From Chitinophagaceae bacterium (lineage in GTDB: Bacteria > Bacteroidota > Bacteroidia > Chitinophagales > Chitinophagaceae), in the NCBI GenBank assembly GCA_020403425.1, contig JADBXR010000002.1, positions 62,001 through 126,000 of the forward strand: 64,000 nt of DNA. The letters run 5' to 3'. Below the pieces are notes generated by a model. That model made no database searches. It saw only the letters and a program-made list of their open reading frames with translations, and was not told the origin of the DNA. Positions 44,752-53,700 of the stretch are shown here, piece by piece. The position numbers and the translations under genes were made by a program. Positions within the stretch are counted from its first letter, which is position 1. Each line of letters opens with the position of its first letter.

Positions 44752-46635
44752 TCATACATTCACGATCAGCACGGGTATGGGTAGCTGGTGTCGGACATCT
44801 TCGATCGTTTCCCCGAAAATATAATCTTTCAGTCCCGAGTGCCGATGCGCGCCCATCACCAGCATGTCCGAGCGGGTCTCTTTTACGATCCGGACGATCT
44901 CTTTTACCCGGCTTCGGTAACCGATCACTGCTTCAGCCGTATACCCCTTCTGCTGCAGTTGCGATGCGTAGTTTTCGAGACGGAGCGTATCGCGGCGGGT
45001 CTCATCATCATCACTGGATTCACCCAGGTACCTGGCTGAGGCGCTTTCTACCACGTGCAACAGCACAAAGGAAACCTGTTTATTTCCCTGGGCCAGTGCA
45101 TGTGCGATCAACTTTTCGTCCGAAGGAGAGAAATCCAGGGCAACCGCAATACGGTTGATCTGTTTTACCTGCAGGTTATCGAGGGCAATGGTTTCGCCGT
45201 GCATGCTGTCGCGGTGTTTCATCATACTTTTCCGGATCAGCGGCAGGAAGGTCATGGTAAGGAACAGCCATACAAAGATTAGTATCGCTATCACCAGCAG
45301 ACTTTTCCAGTACCAGGCCGTATCTGATTCAAATACTTTCCAGGCTTCCTCCCCTACCAGGCGAACGTTCAGGAACACCAGCACCAGCGCCACCAGCCAG
45401 GAGATCAGCTTCACATAGTTCTTGATGGCATACTGCCCCATCGTCTTTTTATCGCTCACAAAATGGATCAGGGGTATCACGGCAAAACCGAGTTGCAGGC
45501 TCAGGACCACCTGGCTGAACACAAGCAGGTTATCCACTTCAGACTCACCATATACCAGGATCACCACCACTGCGGGTACAATGGCGATCAGCCTTGTCAG
45601 CAACCGGCGCAACCAGGGATTGATACGCAGTTGCAGGTAACCTTCCATCACGATCTGTCCGGCAAGTGTACCGGTCAATGTGGAGCTTTGCCCTGCAGCG
45701 ATCAGTGCCACTGCAAATAGAACAGGGGCAAGTTTACTGCCCAGCAGGGGCTCCAGCAGCTTATGTGCATCCTGTATCTGCGCCACCTGGGTATTACCCG
45801 ATGCAAAGAAGACGCTTGCTGCCAGTACCAGGATGGCCGCATTCACAAAAAAAGCGGCATTCAGGGCAATGGTGCTATCAATGATGTTGTATTTGATGGC
45901 TTTGCGGATCCCACCTTCATCGTTGCTGATCTTACGGGTCTGTACCAGCGCAGAATGCAGGTATAGGTTATGCGGCATTACGGTGGCGCCAATGATACCT
46001 ACTGCGATATACAGGGCCTCATGGCTGAGCGCTGTTGGAATGAATCCTTCTGCCACCTGGCCCAGCTGTGGCTTGGCCAACAAGATCTCTATCAGGAAAG
46101 AACCACCGATGATGGCCACCAGGCAAATGATGAAAGCTTCCATTTTACGGATGCCCCAACGTTGCAACAACAGGAACAGAAAGGTATCCAGTACGGTGAT
46201 GGCCGTTCCCCAGATCAGGGGCAAACCGGTAAGCAGGTGGATACCGATGGCCATACCCAACACTTCTGCCAGGTCGCAGGCCGCAATGGCCAGTTCGGCC
46301 AGTACATACAAGCAGAAATTCACCAGCGGCGGATACGCTTCCCGGTTGGCCTGTGCCAGGTCGCGGCGGCGAACAATGCCCAACCGGGCGCTCAGGCTTT
46401 GGAGCAGCAAGGCCATCAGGTTACTCATTAACAATACCCAGATGAGCTGGTAGCCGAATTTGGCACCACCCTGCAGGTCAGTTGCCCAGTTACCCGGGTC
46501 CATATAACCCACACTTACCAGGTAGGCCGGACCGATATAGGCCAGCACCCGTCGCCATCCTTTGCGGGGGGCCGTAGTATCCACCGACTCGTGAACTTCA
46601 CTCAGCGATTGGTCTGTATGCGAACGGTTCATCAT
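44752..46635 (-). CDS. mntH: Nramp-type Mn/Fe transporter fused to a C-terminal UspA domain
   Basis: A 627-residue inner-membrane protein. Residues about 25-445 are an MntH/Nramp transporter with the metal-binding DPGN motif (Asp46-Asn49) in helix 1 and MPHN in helix 6 (GATVMPHNLYLHSAL). After a short cytoplasmic linker, residues about 490-627 form a universal-stress-protein domain (RIAVALDFSPSDEKLIAHAL and the ATP-loop-like VMGAHRHSGLKDYIFGE). The fusion suggests nucleotide-dependent control of transport (inference). Its ATG is one base beyond the mntR stop: a tight two-gene operon. Confidence 0.92.
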   Translation of the reverse strand: MMNRSHTDQSLSEVHESVDTTAPRKGWRRVLAYIGPAYLVSVGYMDPGNWATDLQGGAKFGYQLIWVLLMSNLMALLLQSLSARLGIVRRRDLAQANREAYPPLVNFCLYVLAELAIAACDLAEVLGMAIGIHLLTGLPLIWGTAITVLDTFLFLLLQRWGIRKMEAFIICLVAIIGGSFLIEILLAKPQLGQVAEGFIPTALSHEALYIAVGIIGATVMPHNLYLHSALVQTRKISNDEGGIRKAIKYNIIDSTIALNAAFFVNAAILVLAASVFFASGNTQVAQIQDAHKLLEPLLGSKLAPVLFAVALIAAGQSSTLTGTLAGQIVMEGYLQLRINPWLRRLLTRLIAIVPAVVVILVYGESEVDNLLVFSQVVLSLQLGFAVIPLIHFVSDKKTMGQYAIKNYVKLISWLVALVLVFLNVRLVGEEAWKVFESDTAWYWKSLLVIAILIFVWLFLTMTFLPLIRKSMMKHRDSMHGETIALDNLQVKQINRIAVALDFSPSDEKLIAHALAQGNKQVSFVLLHVVESASARYLGESSDDDETRRDTLRLENYASQLQQKGYTAEAVIGYRSRVKEIVRIVKETRSDMLVMGAHRHSGLKDYIFGETIEDVRHQLPIPVLIVNV

Positions 46636-46636
46636 G

Positions 46637-47296
46637 TTATACGGGTTTTACAAACAATGCCTGCGCCAGTTGCTGACTGATCGTAAACGGGTTCTGGTTC
46701 CGGATCTTGATCTCGATGGAATGATCGAAACTGAATTTCCTTTTGATCTCCAGGCGGGTTCCAATGCCAATATGTTTGTGTTTCAGTAATTCGAGCAGTT
46801 CGGTCGATTGGCTACCCACCCCGCTCACTTCTGCCAGGCGGTTCACAGGCAGATCGATCAGGTTCACTTGCACCTGCACGGCCATCTTGCCATGACTGTC
46901 GGGAATGGGGTCACCATGCGGGTCAAACTTGGGATATCCCAGGAAAGCATCCAGTTTCTCCACCAGTTTTTTACTGCTGATATGTTCCAGTTCCTCTGCC
47001 ACTTCATGCACTTCATCCCAGCCGAACTGAAGTTTGTCGACCAGGAAATATTCCCACAACCGGTGTTTGCGCACAATGGCCAATGCCAGCTTTTTCCCTT
47101 CATTGCTTAAGCGGACACCTTTGTATTTCTCATAACTCAGTAATTTTTTGGCCTTCAGTTTCTTCAGCATATCGGTAACCGAAGCTGCTTTGGTATGCAG
47201 TTCTGCCGCCAATTCATTGGTGGAAACATTGCCCTCAGCTTGTTGCAGGTGAAAAATGGCTTTGATATAATTCTCTTCGGTGATGGAGAAGCTCAT
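46637..47296 (-). CDS. mntR: DtxR/MntR-family metal-dependent repressor
   Basis: A 219-residue regulator: winged helix-turn-helix (1-65, VSTNELAAELHTKAASVTDMLKKLK), dimerisation/metal domain (66-140, RKHRLWEYFLVDKL and VHEVAEELEHIS) and a C-terminal FeoA-like SH3 domain (150-219). Position next to mntH points to manganese, but the B. subtilis MntR ligands Asp8 and Glu11 align with Asn9 and Lys12 here, so metal selectivity is not proven. A perfect palindrome 10-39 bp upstream of its ATG is a very likely autoregulatory operator. Confidence 0.9.
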   Translation of the reverse strand: MSFSITEENYIKAIFHLQQAEGNVSTNELAAELHTKAASVTDMLKKLKAKKLLSYEKYKGVRLSNEGKKLALAIVRKHRLWEYFLVDKLQFGWDEVHEVAEELEHISSKKLVEKLDAFLGYPKFDPHGDPIPDSHGKMAVQVQVNLIDLPVNRLAEVSGVGSQSTELLELLKHKHIGIGTRLEIKRKFSFDHSIEIKIRNQNPFTISQQLAQALFVKPV

Positions 47297-47305
47297 AAAC
47301 TCTAA

Positions 47306-47335
47306 AATTATTTTTAGGTAAATCTAAAAATAATT
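47306..47335. promoter_or_regulatory. MntR/DtxR-type operator palindrome
   Basis: Perfect inverted repeat AATTATTTTTAG / CTAAAAATAATT (47306-47317 and 47324-47335) with a 6-bp centre GTAAAT. The core TTTAGGTAAATCTAAA has the shape of DtxR/MntR boxes. A -7 variant TAGATTTA (47326-47319, minus strand) lies inside it, so a bound repressor would block mntR-mntH transcription. Confidence 0.82.
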
Positions 47336-47402
47336 CTTGATTATATCATGCAGGTTATGAGCACTTGTGTTGAAAACTGTATTTTTATCGAAATATTCGG
47401 TT

Positions 47403-48362
47403 ATGAAAAAATGCCTGCCATGGCTCCTGCTACTGGTCATCAGCTGGGGTTGCAAGGATAAGAAAGTGGACCTTTCCGGAGAAACACCGGTCAAGGTCAG
47501 TGATTTTATCGCGGCATTTCCCAAGATCAACCCGCCGTATTCAGTGGCCGACAGTAATATCCAGAAAGTGGCCGATACGGTCACCATCGGTTATAAGGCA
47601 CTACTGCAGTTCTTCCCAGACAGTTCCCTGAAACAGATCGTCGGTACAGCCAAAAAAGTCGTGGTACACCCGGTAGGCATCATCGAAAAAGAAAAGGAAA
47701 ATTACCTCTTGGTGAACCTGGTGGTTCCAAAGAAGAATATTCACCTGGCCGTTTTCGTACTCGATAAGAAAAACAAATACCTGGCTTCCAAAGAACTGCT
47801 GACACAACAGAACAATGATGAATACCTGCATGCCGTATCAGTGAACCGCGAACCCACTTTCCTCGTAAGCAAGGAGAAGATGGGCAAGGATAACAGCCTG
47901 AAATTCTCACGTACCGGCTGGGTTTACACCAGTGAGGGCAGTTTCATGGTGGTGGTGAACGACTCCAACGAGGACCCTGCGAAGACAGATGTCATCAACC
48001 CCATTGATACCCTTCCCAGAAAGAACAAATACAGCGGCGATTATGTGCAGGATAAGAAGAATTACATTTCTATCCGGGATACAAAAAAGCCGAATGTGTA
48101 CCAGTTCTTCATCCACTTCGAAAAGAACAATGGCAGCTGCACCGGCGAGTTGAAGGGAGAAATGACCATGCAGTCGGCCAACACAGCCATATTCAAGGAG
48201 AACGGCGATCCCTGCCTGATCGATTTCCGTTTTGAGGGCAATGAGATCACCCTGAAGGAAACGGGGAGTTGCGGCAATCATCGTGGCATCAAATGTTATT
48301 TCGACGACACTTTCATCCGTAAAAAAGAACCTCGCAGCAGTAAAAAGAAAAAAAGCACCTGA
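47403..48362 (+). CDS. Lipoprotein of unknown function
   Basis: A 319-residue product from ATG 47403 (MKKCLPWLLLLVISWGC) with lipobox SWGC and a following charged KDKK. The mature part has no motif I know; the C-terminal third contains NGSCTGELKGEMTM and a Cys pair (GSCG..IKCYF) and ends in a Lys-rich tail RSSKKKKST. It is divergent from mntR; the operator lies 68 bp upstream, so manganese control is possible but not shown. Confidence 0.72.
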   Translation: MKKCLPWLLLLVISWGCKDKKVDLSGETPVKVSDFIAAFPKINPPYSVADSNIQKVADTVTIGYKALLQFFPDSSLKQIVGTAKKVVVHPVGIIEKEKENYLLVNLVVPKKNIHLAVFVLDKKNKYLASKELLTQQNNDEYLHAVSVNREPTFLVSKEKMGKDNSLKFSRTGWVYTSEGSFMVVVNDSNEDPAKTDVINPIDTLPRKNKYSGDYVQDKKNYISIRDTKKPNVYQFFIHFEKNNGSCTGELKGEMTMQSANTAIFKENGDPCLIDFRFEGNEITLKETGSCGNHRGIKCYFDDTFIRKKEPRSSKKKKST

Positions 48363-48492
48363 CAGCCCCCTTACAATGCCTGATCCACGGTCAGTTTGTT
48401 CGGAACAGTTACGCACATGCAAATGTGTATAAAATACATTTTGGCAAAATACAAGTATCTTGCACCGCTAATCACCACCAAACCCCTATTCA

Positions 48493-50145
48493 ATGAATTT
48501 TCGTAATTACCAGGTCCCTTATCAGATCAACGATGCGTATGCTACCAAAGCCGCTTATTTCTCTATGGAATTCGCGATACATCAGCCCCTGAAGATCTAT
48601 AGCGGTGGACTTGGTTTTTTAGCAGGTTCACACCTGCGTAGTGCTTTTGAACTGCGGCAGAACATGATCGGTATCGGTATCCTCTGGAAATACGGCTACT
48701 ACGACCAGAAGCGCAACCAGGACCAGACCCTGGAAGTGAGTTTCATGGAAAAATATTACAGCTTCCTGGAAGATACCGGTATCAAATTCCAGATACTGAT
48801 CCATGAGCACCCGGTATGGGTAAAAGCCTGGTACCTGAACCCCGACACCTTCAACAGCGCTCCATTGTTCCTGCTAAGCACCGATCTTCCTGAGAACGAT
48901 TATGTTTCACAAACCATTACGCACCGTTTATACGATGCCAATGTAGCTACCAAAGTGGCACAGTTCATTCTGCTTGGAGTGGGTGGTGCCAAACTGGTGG
49001 ATGAGCTGGGTTTTAACCCTGATGTGTACCATTTGAACGAAGCCCATGGCCTTTCCTCGGCCTTTTACCTGCTTAATAAATACAAGAGTATTGAAAAAGT
49101 GAAAGAGCGACTGGTTTTCACCACACATACCCCTGAAGAAGCCGGCAACGAGAAACACGATATCTATCTCTGCCATAAGATGAGTTATTTCTGCGGCCTC
49201 AGCATCGATGAGGTCCGTAAACTGACCGGCATTCATGATGACCAGTTCAGCCACTCCCTGGCAGCCCTTCGTTTTGCACGTAAGGCCAATGGCGTATCTG
49301 CACTGCATGGTGTGGTAAGCCGCGAGATGTGGTCCCATTACGAAGGTATCTGTCCCATCGCGTCCATTACCAACGCACAGAACTGGCGTTACTGGGCCGA
49401 TAAACAGATCTACAGAGCCATGGAAGAGGGCAACGACCTTGCCTTTGATGACCGAAAGAACTACCTGAAAAAACGGGCATTTGAGATCGTAGCAGACCAG
49501 ACGGGAAAGATCTTCGATCCCAATGTGCTTACGATTGTATGGGCCCGTCGTTTTGCCGGATACAAACGTGCAGACATGCTTACCTACAACATGGAACGAT
49601 TTGAAAAACTGCTCAGCAATCCAAAATATCCGGTACAGATCATCTGGGCAGGAAAACCTTATCCGCAGGACTATCCGGCCATTTCGCAGTTCAACAACCT
49701 GGTGCACCTGAGTAAAAATTATAAAAACGTAGCGGTACTAATCGGTTATGAGCTGACCCTGAGCAAACGCCTGAAACAGGCCGCGGATATTTGGCTGAAC
49801 AACCCACGCGTACCCCGCGAAGCATCGGGAACCAGCGGCATGACCGCTGCCATGAACGGTGCTGTGAACTTTTCCACCGACGACGGATGGATACCTGAGT
49901 TCATCAACCATGGCAACAATGGTTTCGTGGTTCCCAAAGCCGATTATGCGAACATGACCGTACACGAACAGGACGAATACGATCTCAACAAAATGTACGA
50001 GATACTGGAACAGCAGGTACTGCCATTGTACTATGATAATTACGAAACCTGGAGACAGATCCAGAAAAATGGTATGCGTGATGTACGCTTCCAGTTCGAC
50101 AGTAACCGGATGGCCCATGAATACTACGAGATCATGTACAAATAG
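48493..50145 (+). CDS. Alpha-glucan phosphorylase family (GT35, short form) lacking the PLP lysine
   Basis: A 550-residue GT-B protein of the short GT35 type found in Thermotoga and Bacteroidota. Recognisable are AYFSMEFAIHQPLKIYSGGLGFLAGSH (part quoted), HLNEAHGLSSAF (substrate His region), WARRFAGYKRADML (phosphate-binding Arg/Lys) and EASGTSGM. In active phosphorylases the last motif continues with Lys, which forms the PLP Schiff base; here it is Thr451 (codon ACC, 49843-49845). Either this is a non-phosphorolytic relative or a clade with altered chemistry. malQ elsewhere in the window fits the same glucan pathway. Confidence 0.82.
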   Translation: MNFRNYQVPYQINDAYATKAAYFSMEFAIHQPLKIYSGGLGFLAGSHLRSAFELRQNMIGIGILWKYGYYDQKRNQDQTLEVSFMEKYYSFLEDTGIKFQILIHEHPVWVKAWYLNPDTFNSAPLFLLSTDLPENDYVSQTITHRLYDANVATKVAQFILLGVGGAKLVDELGFNPDVYHLNEAHGLSSAFYLLNKYKSIEKVKERLVFTTHTPEEAGNEKHDIYLCHKMSYFCGLSIDEVRKLTGIHDDQFSHSLAALRFARKANGVSALHGVVSREMWSHYEGICPIASITNAQNWRYWADKQIYRAMEEGNDLAFDDRKNYLKKRAFEIVADQTGKIFDPNVLTIVWARRFAGYKRADMLTYNMERFEKLLSNPKYPVQIIWAGKPYPQDYPAISQFNNLVHLSKNYKNVAVLIGYELTLSKRLKQAADIWLNNPRVPREASGTSGMTAAMNGAVNFSTDDGWIPEFINHGNNGFVVPKADYANMTVHEQDEYDLNKMYEILEQQVLPLYYDNYETWRQIQKNGMRDVRFQFDSNRMAHEYYEIMYK

Positions 50146-50174
50146 ACCGGAAACAGATCTTTTCAGAAAATGAC

Positions 50175-50202
50175 AAAAGCCCTTGCATAAGCAGGGGCTT
50201 TT
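50175..50202 (+). terminator. Intrinsic terminator after the glucan phosphorylase gene
   Basis: Stem AAAAGCCCTTGC/GCAGGGGCTTTT (50175-50186, 50191-50202), one G-T wobble, 4-nt loop, T-rich tail. Confidence 0.85.
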
Positions 50203-50232
50203 CTTTAGGCCGGTATGATAACTTTATGGCTT

Positions 50233-50240
50233 TATCTTTG
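50233..50240 (+). promoter_or_regulatory. Bacteroidota -7 element (TATCTTTG) for ubiX
   Basis: Perfect consensus; predicted transcription start about 50245, three bases before ATG 50248 and 18 before ATG 50263. Confidence 0.55.
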
Positions 50241-50262
50241 TTAGGATATGAAACAGGGAATT

Positions 50263-50835
50263 ATGTCTAACAAGATCGTGGTGGCCATCACCGGTGCCAG
50301 CGGAGCGATATACGCCAAACTGCTTCTCGACAAACTGGTTACCTTACAGGACCAATTCACGGAAGTGGGCATTGTCATGAGCCGGAATGCCCAAGAGATC
50401 TGGGCCTCGGAGCTGGGCAACCAGGATTACCTGAACTATCCCTTCCGTTATTTTGAAAAACACGATTTCTCCGCGCCCTTCGCCTCGGGTTCGGCCAAAT
50501 ATAATATCATGATCGTAGTTCCCTGCAGCATGGGCACTTTGGGCAGGATCGCACAGGGTATCAGCGACGACCTGGTTACCCGAGCCGCGGATGTGATCCT
50601 GAAAGAAAGAAGAAAACTCATCCTAGTGGCCAGGGATACTCCTTACAGCCTGATTCACATCAAGAACATGGAGCTGATCACATTGGCAGGTGGTATTATC
50701 TGCCCGGCTACCCCCTCCTTCTACAGCCATCCCCGTACCATCGAAGATGTTGCATGCACGGTAGTAGACCGTGTACTGGATCTTGCAGGACTCGACCTCA
50801 ACACCTTTCGCTGGGGCCGGGGGAATGTTGAATGA
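50263..50835 (+). CDS. ubiX: Flavin prenyltransferase UbiX
   Basis: A 190-residue enzyme that makes prenylated FMN, the cofactor of UbiD decarboxylases. Signatures are KIVVAITGASGAIYAKLLLD at the N-terminus, VPCSMGTLGRIAQGISDDLVTRAADV (part quoted) and the RDTPYSLIHIKNM region. Start: ATG 50248 is five codons further up, but the -7 element is so close that ATG 50263 (MSNKIVVAITG), which also matches the family N-terminus, is preferred. ubiD is not in the window. Confidence 0.92.
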   Translation: MSNKIVVAITGASGAIYAKLLLDKLVTLQDQFTEVGIVMSRNAQEIWASELGNQDYLNYPFRYFEKHDFSAPFASGSAKYNIMIVVPCSMGTLGRIAQGISDDLVTRAADVILKERRKLILVARDTPYSLIHIKNMELITLAGGIICPATPSFYSHPRTIEDVACTVVDRVLDLAGLDLNTFRWGRGNVE

Positions 50836-50904
50836 TGAACAAGGAATGATGAATGTTGAATTGGTCAGACGCCTTTATACTTCGTCATTCCTTGTTCATC
50901 ATTC
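50830..50904. repeat. Hairpin of degenerate repeats between ubiX and clpC
   Basis: Perfect 20-bp inverted repeat GAATGATGAACAAGGAATGA (50830-50849) against 50885-50904, 35-nt loop. The words are the same as in the 25404-25770 region, 25 kb away. It starts inside the last codons of ubiX. Confidence 0.8.
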
Positions 50905-50912
50905 ATCATTCA

Positions 50913-50938
50913 AAAGCCCCTGTAAACACAGGGGCTTT
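50913..50938. terminator. Bidirectional terminator between ubiX and clpC
   Basis: Perfect 11-bp stem AAAGCCCCTGT/ACAGGGGCTTT (50913-50923, 50928-50938), 4-nt loop, between convergent genes. Confidence 0.85.
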
Positions 50939-50967
50939 CTTGTGTACTATACTTACCAATTTATTTC

Positions 50968-53508
50968 TTAGGCGCTGGCGCCTTCTTCTACTTTTTTCTG
51001 GAAACGGAATACCAGTTTACCCTGTTCCTTGTCCAGGTCGGCGATCAACAGATCACCATCCTTAATATTGAAATTCAGGATCTCCTCTGCCAAAGGATCT
51101 TCCAGGTATTTCTGGATGGCCCTGTGCAGCGGCCTTGCGCCAAACTGCGAGTCGTAGCCTTTGTCGGCAATGAACTCTTTCGCCTCTGTGGTCAGTTCCA
51201 GTGAGAAACCCAGGTTCAGCAAACGTTTGCTCACGCCTTTCATCAGGATGTCTATGATGTTGAAGATATTTTCTTTGCTCAGCGAGTTGAACACCACCAC
51301 ATCATCGATCCTGTTCAGGAACTCCGGTGAGAAGGTACGCTTCAAAGCTTTTTCGATCACGGCTTTGCTGTTCTCCTCTGCATTCTGCATACGGGTAGCT
51401 GTGGCAAAACCCACTCCATCACCAAACTCTTTCAACTGGCGTACACCGATATTGGAAGTCATGATGATCATGGTATTCTTGAAATCCACTTTCCTTCCCA
51501 ACCCGTCTGTCAACTGGCCATCATCCAGCACCTGCAGCAGGATATTGTAGATATCCGGATGCGCTTTCTCGATCTCGTCCAACAGGATCACACAGTAGGG
51601 TTTACGGCGGACCTTTTCAGTCAGCTGACCACCTTCCTCATAACCCACATATCCGGGCGGTGCACCGATCAGGCGGCTTACCGTGAATTTTTCCATGTAT
51701 TCACTCATATCGATCCGGATCAGTGAATCCTCTGAATCGAACATATACCTTGCCAGGGCCCTTGCCAGCTCGGTCTTACCTACCCCCGTCGGCCCCAGGA
51801 AAATGAACGTACCGATCGGCTTCTTGGGATCTTTCAGTCCTACGCGGTTACGCTGTATAGCTTTCACCACTTTTTGGATGGCTTCATCCTGGCCAACCAC
51901 CATGCCCTTCATATCCTCGTTCATGCGGCGCAGTTTCTCTGTTTCTGCCTGCACCATACGTTTTACGGGGATCCCTGTCATCATGCTCACTACTTCGGCT
52001 ATATTCTCTTCCGTAATGGGGAAACGTTTGTGTTTGCTCTCTTCCTCCCACTGTGTCTTGGCTTTTTCGAGCTCCTCTCCCAAACGTTTCTCGGTATCCC
52101 GTAATGAGGCCGCTTCTTCAAAACGCTGGCTCTTCACTACTTTATTCTTCTCGTTCTTGACATCTTCTATCTTCTTCTCCAGTTCCACGATATCCTGCGG
52201 CACATTGATGTTCTTCAGGTGCACCCTTGCGCCCACTTCATCCAACACGTCTATGGCTTTATCAGGCAGGAGCCTGTCCGTCATATAACGGTCGCTCAGC
52301 TTCACACAGGCATCAATGGCATCATCGCCATAAGTTACATTGTGGAAGTCCTCGTATTTGGATTTGATATTGTTCAGGATCTGAATGGTTTCCTCCACAC
52401 TTGGCGGTTCGATCAACACTTTCTGGAAACGACGGTCCAAGGCACCATCTTTTTCAATGTACATACGGTATTCATCCAGCGTGGAAGCACCGATGCATTG
52501 CAGTTCACCCCTGGCCAGGGCCGGTTTGAAGATATTGGAAGCATCCAGCGAACCGCTGGCGCCACCGGCACCAACGATGGTATGTATCTCATCAATGAAG
52601 AGGATCACGTCGCGGTTCTTCTCCAGTTCGTTCATGATGGCTTTCATCCTTTCTTCGAACTGTCCACGGTACTTGGTACCGGCAACCAGTGCCGCCAGGT
52701 CAAGCGAGATCACCCTTTTATCAAACAGTACGCGGCTTACTTTCCTTTGTACGATACGTAATGCGAGGCCTTCCACAATGGCAGTCTTACCCACACCGGG
52801 TTCACCAATCAGGATCGGGTTGTTCTTTTTACGGCGGCTCAGGATCTGGCTCACACGTTCGATCTCTTCCTCGCGTCCAACGATCGGGTCCAGGGTTCCG
52901 GACTCGGCCAGTTTGGTGATATCCCTACCGAAATTATCCAATACAGGGGTCTTGCTCTTAGCGGCTCCGGCCTGTTTGCCGGTACGTTGCTGGTAAGCAC
53001 CACCCCGTTTTTCCTCCTCGAACTCATCATTCTCCTCTTCCGGAAATTCGCTGCGTGGCGGAGGATTCGTGGTTCCCACCATACCCAATTCATTACGGAA
53101 CAGGTCATAGTCCACATCGAACTGGTTCAGTATCTGTGTGGCAATATTTTCTTTGTTCTTGAGGATGCTCAACATCAGGTGCTCCGTTTCTACCAGTGGG
53201 CTTTTCAAGGCCTTTGCTTCCAGAACGGTCACCCGGATCACTTTTTCCGCCTGTTTGGTCAGGGGCAGACTGTTGATATTGGCAATATTCTTCCCTGTTT
53301 TATCCTTTACGGCAAGTTCCACTTCCTTGCGCAGTTCATACAGGTCCACATTAAGCTGTTTTAACACTTTAATGGCCGTATTGTCCCCATCGCGTATCAA
53401 CCCCAGCAGCAAATGCTCCGTTCCGATAAAATCATTACCTAACCTGAGCGCCTCTTCCCTGCTGAAGGAAATGATCTCTTTAACCTGTGCTGAAAAATTA
53501 TTATCCAT
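50968..53508 (-). CDS. clpC: ClpC-type Clp protease ATPase subunit
   Basis: An 846-residue Hsp100 unfoldase. Order of domains: Clp N-terminal repeats (1-150), an acidic linker with NEFEEEKRGG, AAA-1 with Walker A GEPGVGKT and Walker B VILFIDE, a middle domain with the UVR-like segment SQRFEEAASLRDTEKRLGEE, and AAA-2 with GPTGVGKT and VILLDEIEKAH. The M-domain and UVR motif identify ClpC rather than ClpA or ClpB. It feeds unfolded proteins to ClpP, not in the window. Confidence 0.94.
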   Translation of the reverse strand: MDNNFSAQVKEIISFSREEALRLGNDFIGTEHLLLGLIRDGDNTAIKVLKQLNVDLYELRKEVELAVKDKTGKNIANINSLPLTKQAEKVIRVTVLEAKALKSPLVETEHLMLSILKNKENIATQILNQFDVDYDLFRNELGMVGTTNPPPRSEFPEEENDEFEEEKRGGAYQQRTGKQAGAAKSKTPVLDNFGRDITKLAESGTLDPIVGREEEIERVSQILSRRKKNNPILIGEPGVGKTAIVEGLALRIVQRKVSRVLFDKRVISLDLAALVAGTKYRGQFEERMKAIMNELEKNRDVILFIDEIHTIVGAGGASGSLDASNIFKPALARGELQCIGASTLDEYRMYIEKDGALDRRFQKVLIEPPSVEETIQILNNIKSKYEDFHNVTYGDDAIDACVKLSDRYMTDRLLPDKAIDVLDEVGARVHLKNINVPQDIVELEKKIEDVKNEKNKVVKSQRFEEAASLRDTEKRLGEELEKAKTQWEEESKHKRFPITEENIAEVVSMMTGIPVKRMVQAETEKLRRMNEDMKGMVVGQDEAIQKVVKAIQRNRVGLKDPKKPIGTFIFLGPTGVGKTELARALARYMFDSEDSLIRIDMSEYMEKFTVSRLIGAPPGYVGYEEGGQLTEKVRRKPYCVILLDEIEKAHPDIYNILLQVLDDGQLTDGLGRKVDFKNTMIIMTSNIGVRQLKEFGDGVGFATATRMQNAEENSKAVIEKALKRTFSPEFLNRIDDVVVFNSLSKENIFNIIDILMKGVSKRLLNLGFSLELTTEAKEFIADKGYDSQFGARPLHRAIQKYLEDPLAEEILNFNIKDGDLLIADLDKEQGKLVFRFQKKVEEGASA

Positions 53509-53610
53509 GGCCTAATTTGGATTTATACAATTATAACGAATATTTTTGAGTGAAGTTGTGTTGCATTTATACACAACTGTTAATCTGATTTAGAAAGCTG
53601 TAGGCTGTGG

Positions 53611-53660
53611 GCTATGAGCTGTGAGCCGGAAAGAAACTCCTTCTGCTCGCAGCTCATAGC
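53611..53660. repeat. Hairpin of degenerate repeats between divergent clpC and STAS genes
   Basis: GCTATGAGCTGTGAGC (53611-53626) pairs with GCTCGCAGCTCATAGC (53645-53660) with one mismatch and an 18-nt loop. The flanks (53594-53680) continue the same GCTGTGG/GCTATGA/GCTCGTG heptamer-like words. Confidence 0.7.
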
Positions 53661-53700
53661 TCGTGGCTCGCAGCCCAAAACCCAGTTTTACCCACCTGAT

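Noticed and set aside
48928..49707. 259-residue minus-strand frame inside the glucan phosphorylase gene
   Set aside because: Long antisense frames arise here from codon bias; the plus-strand protein has clear GT35 motifs.
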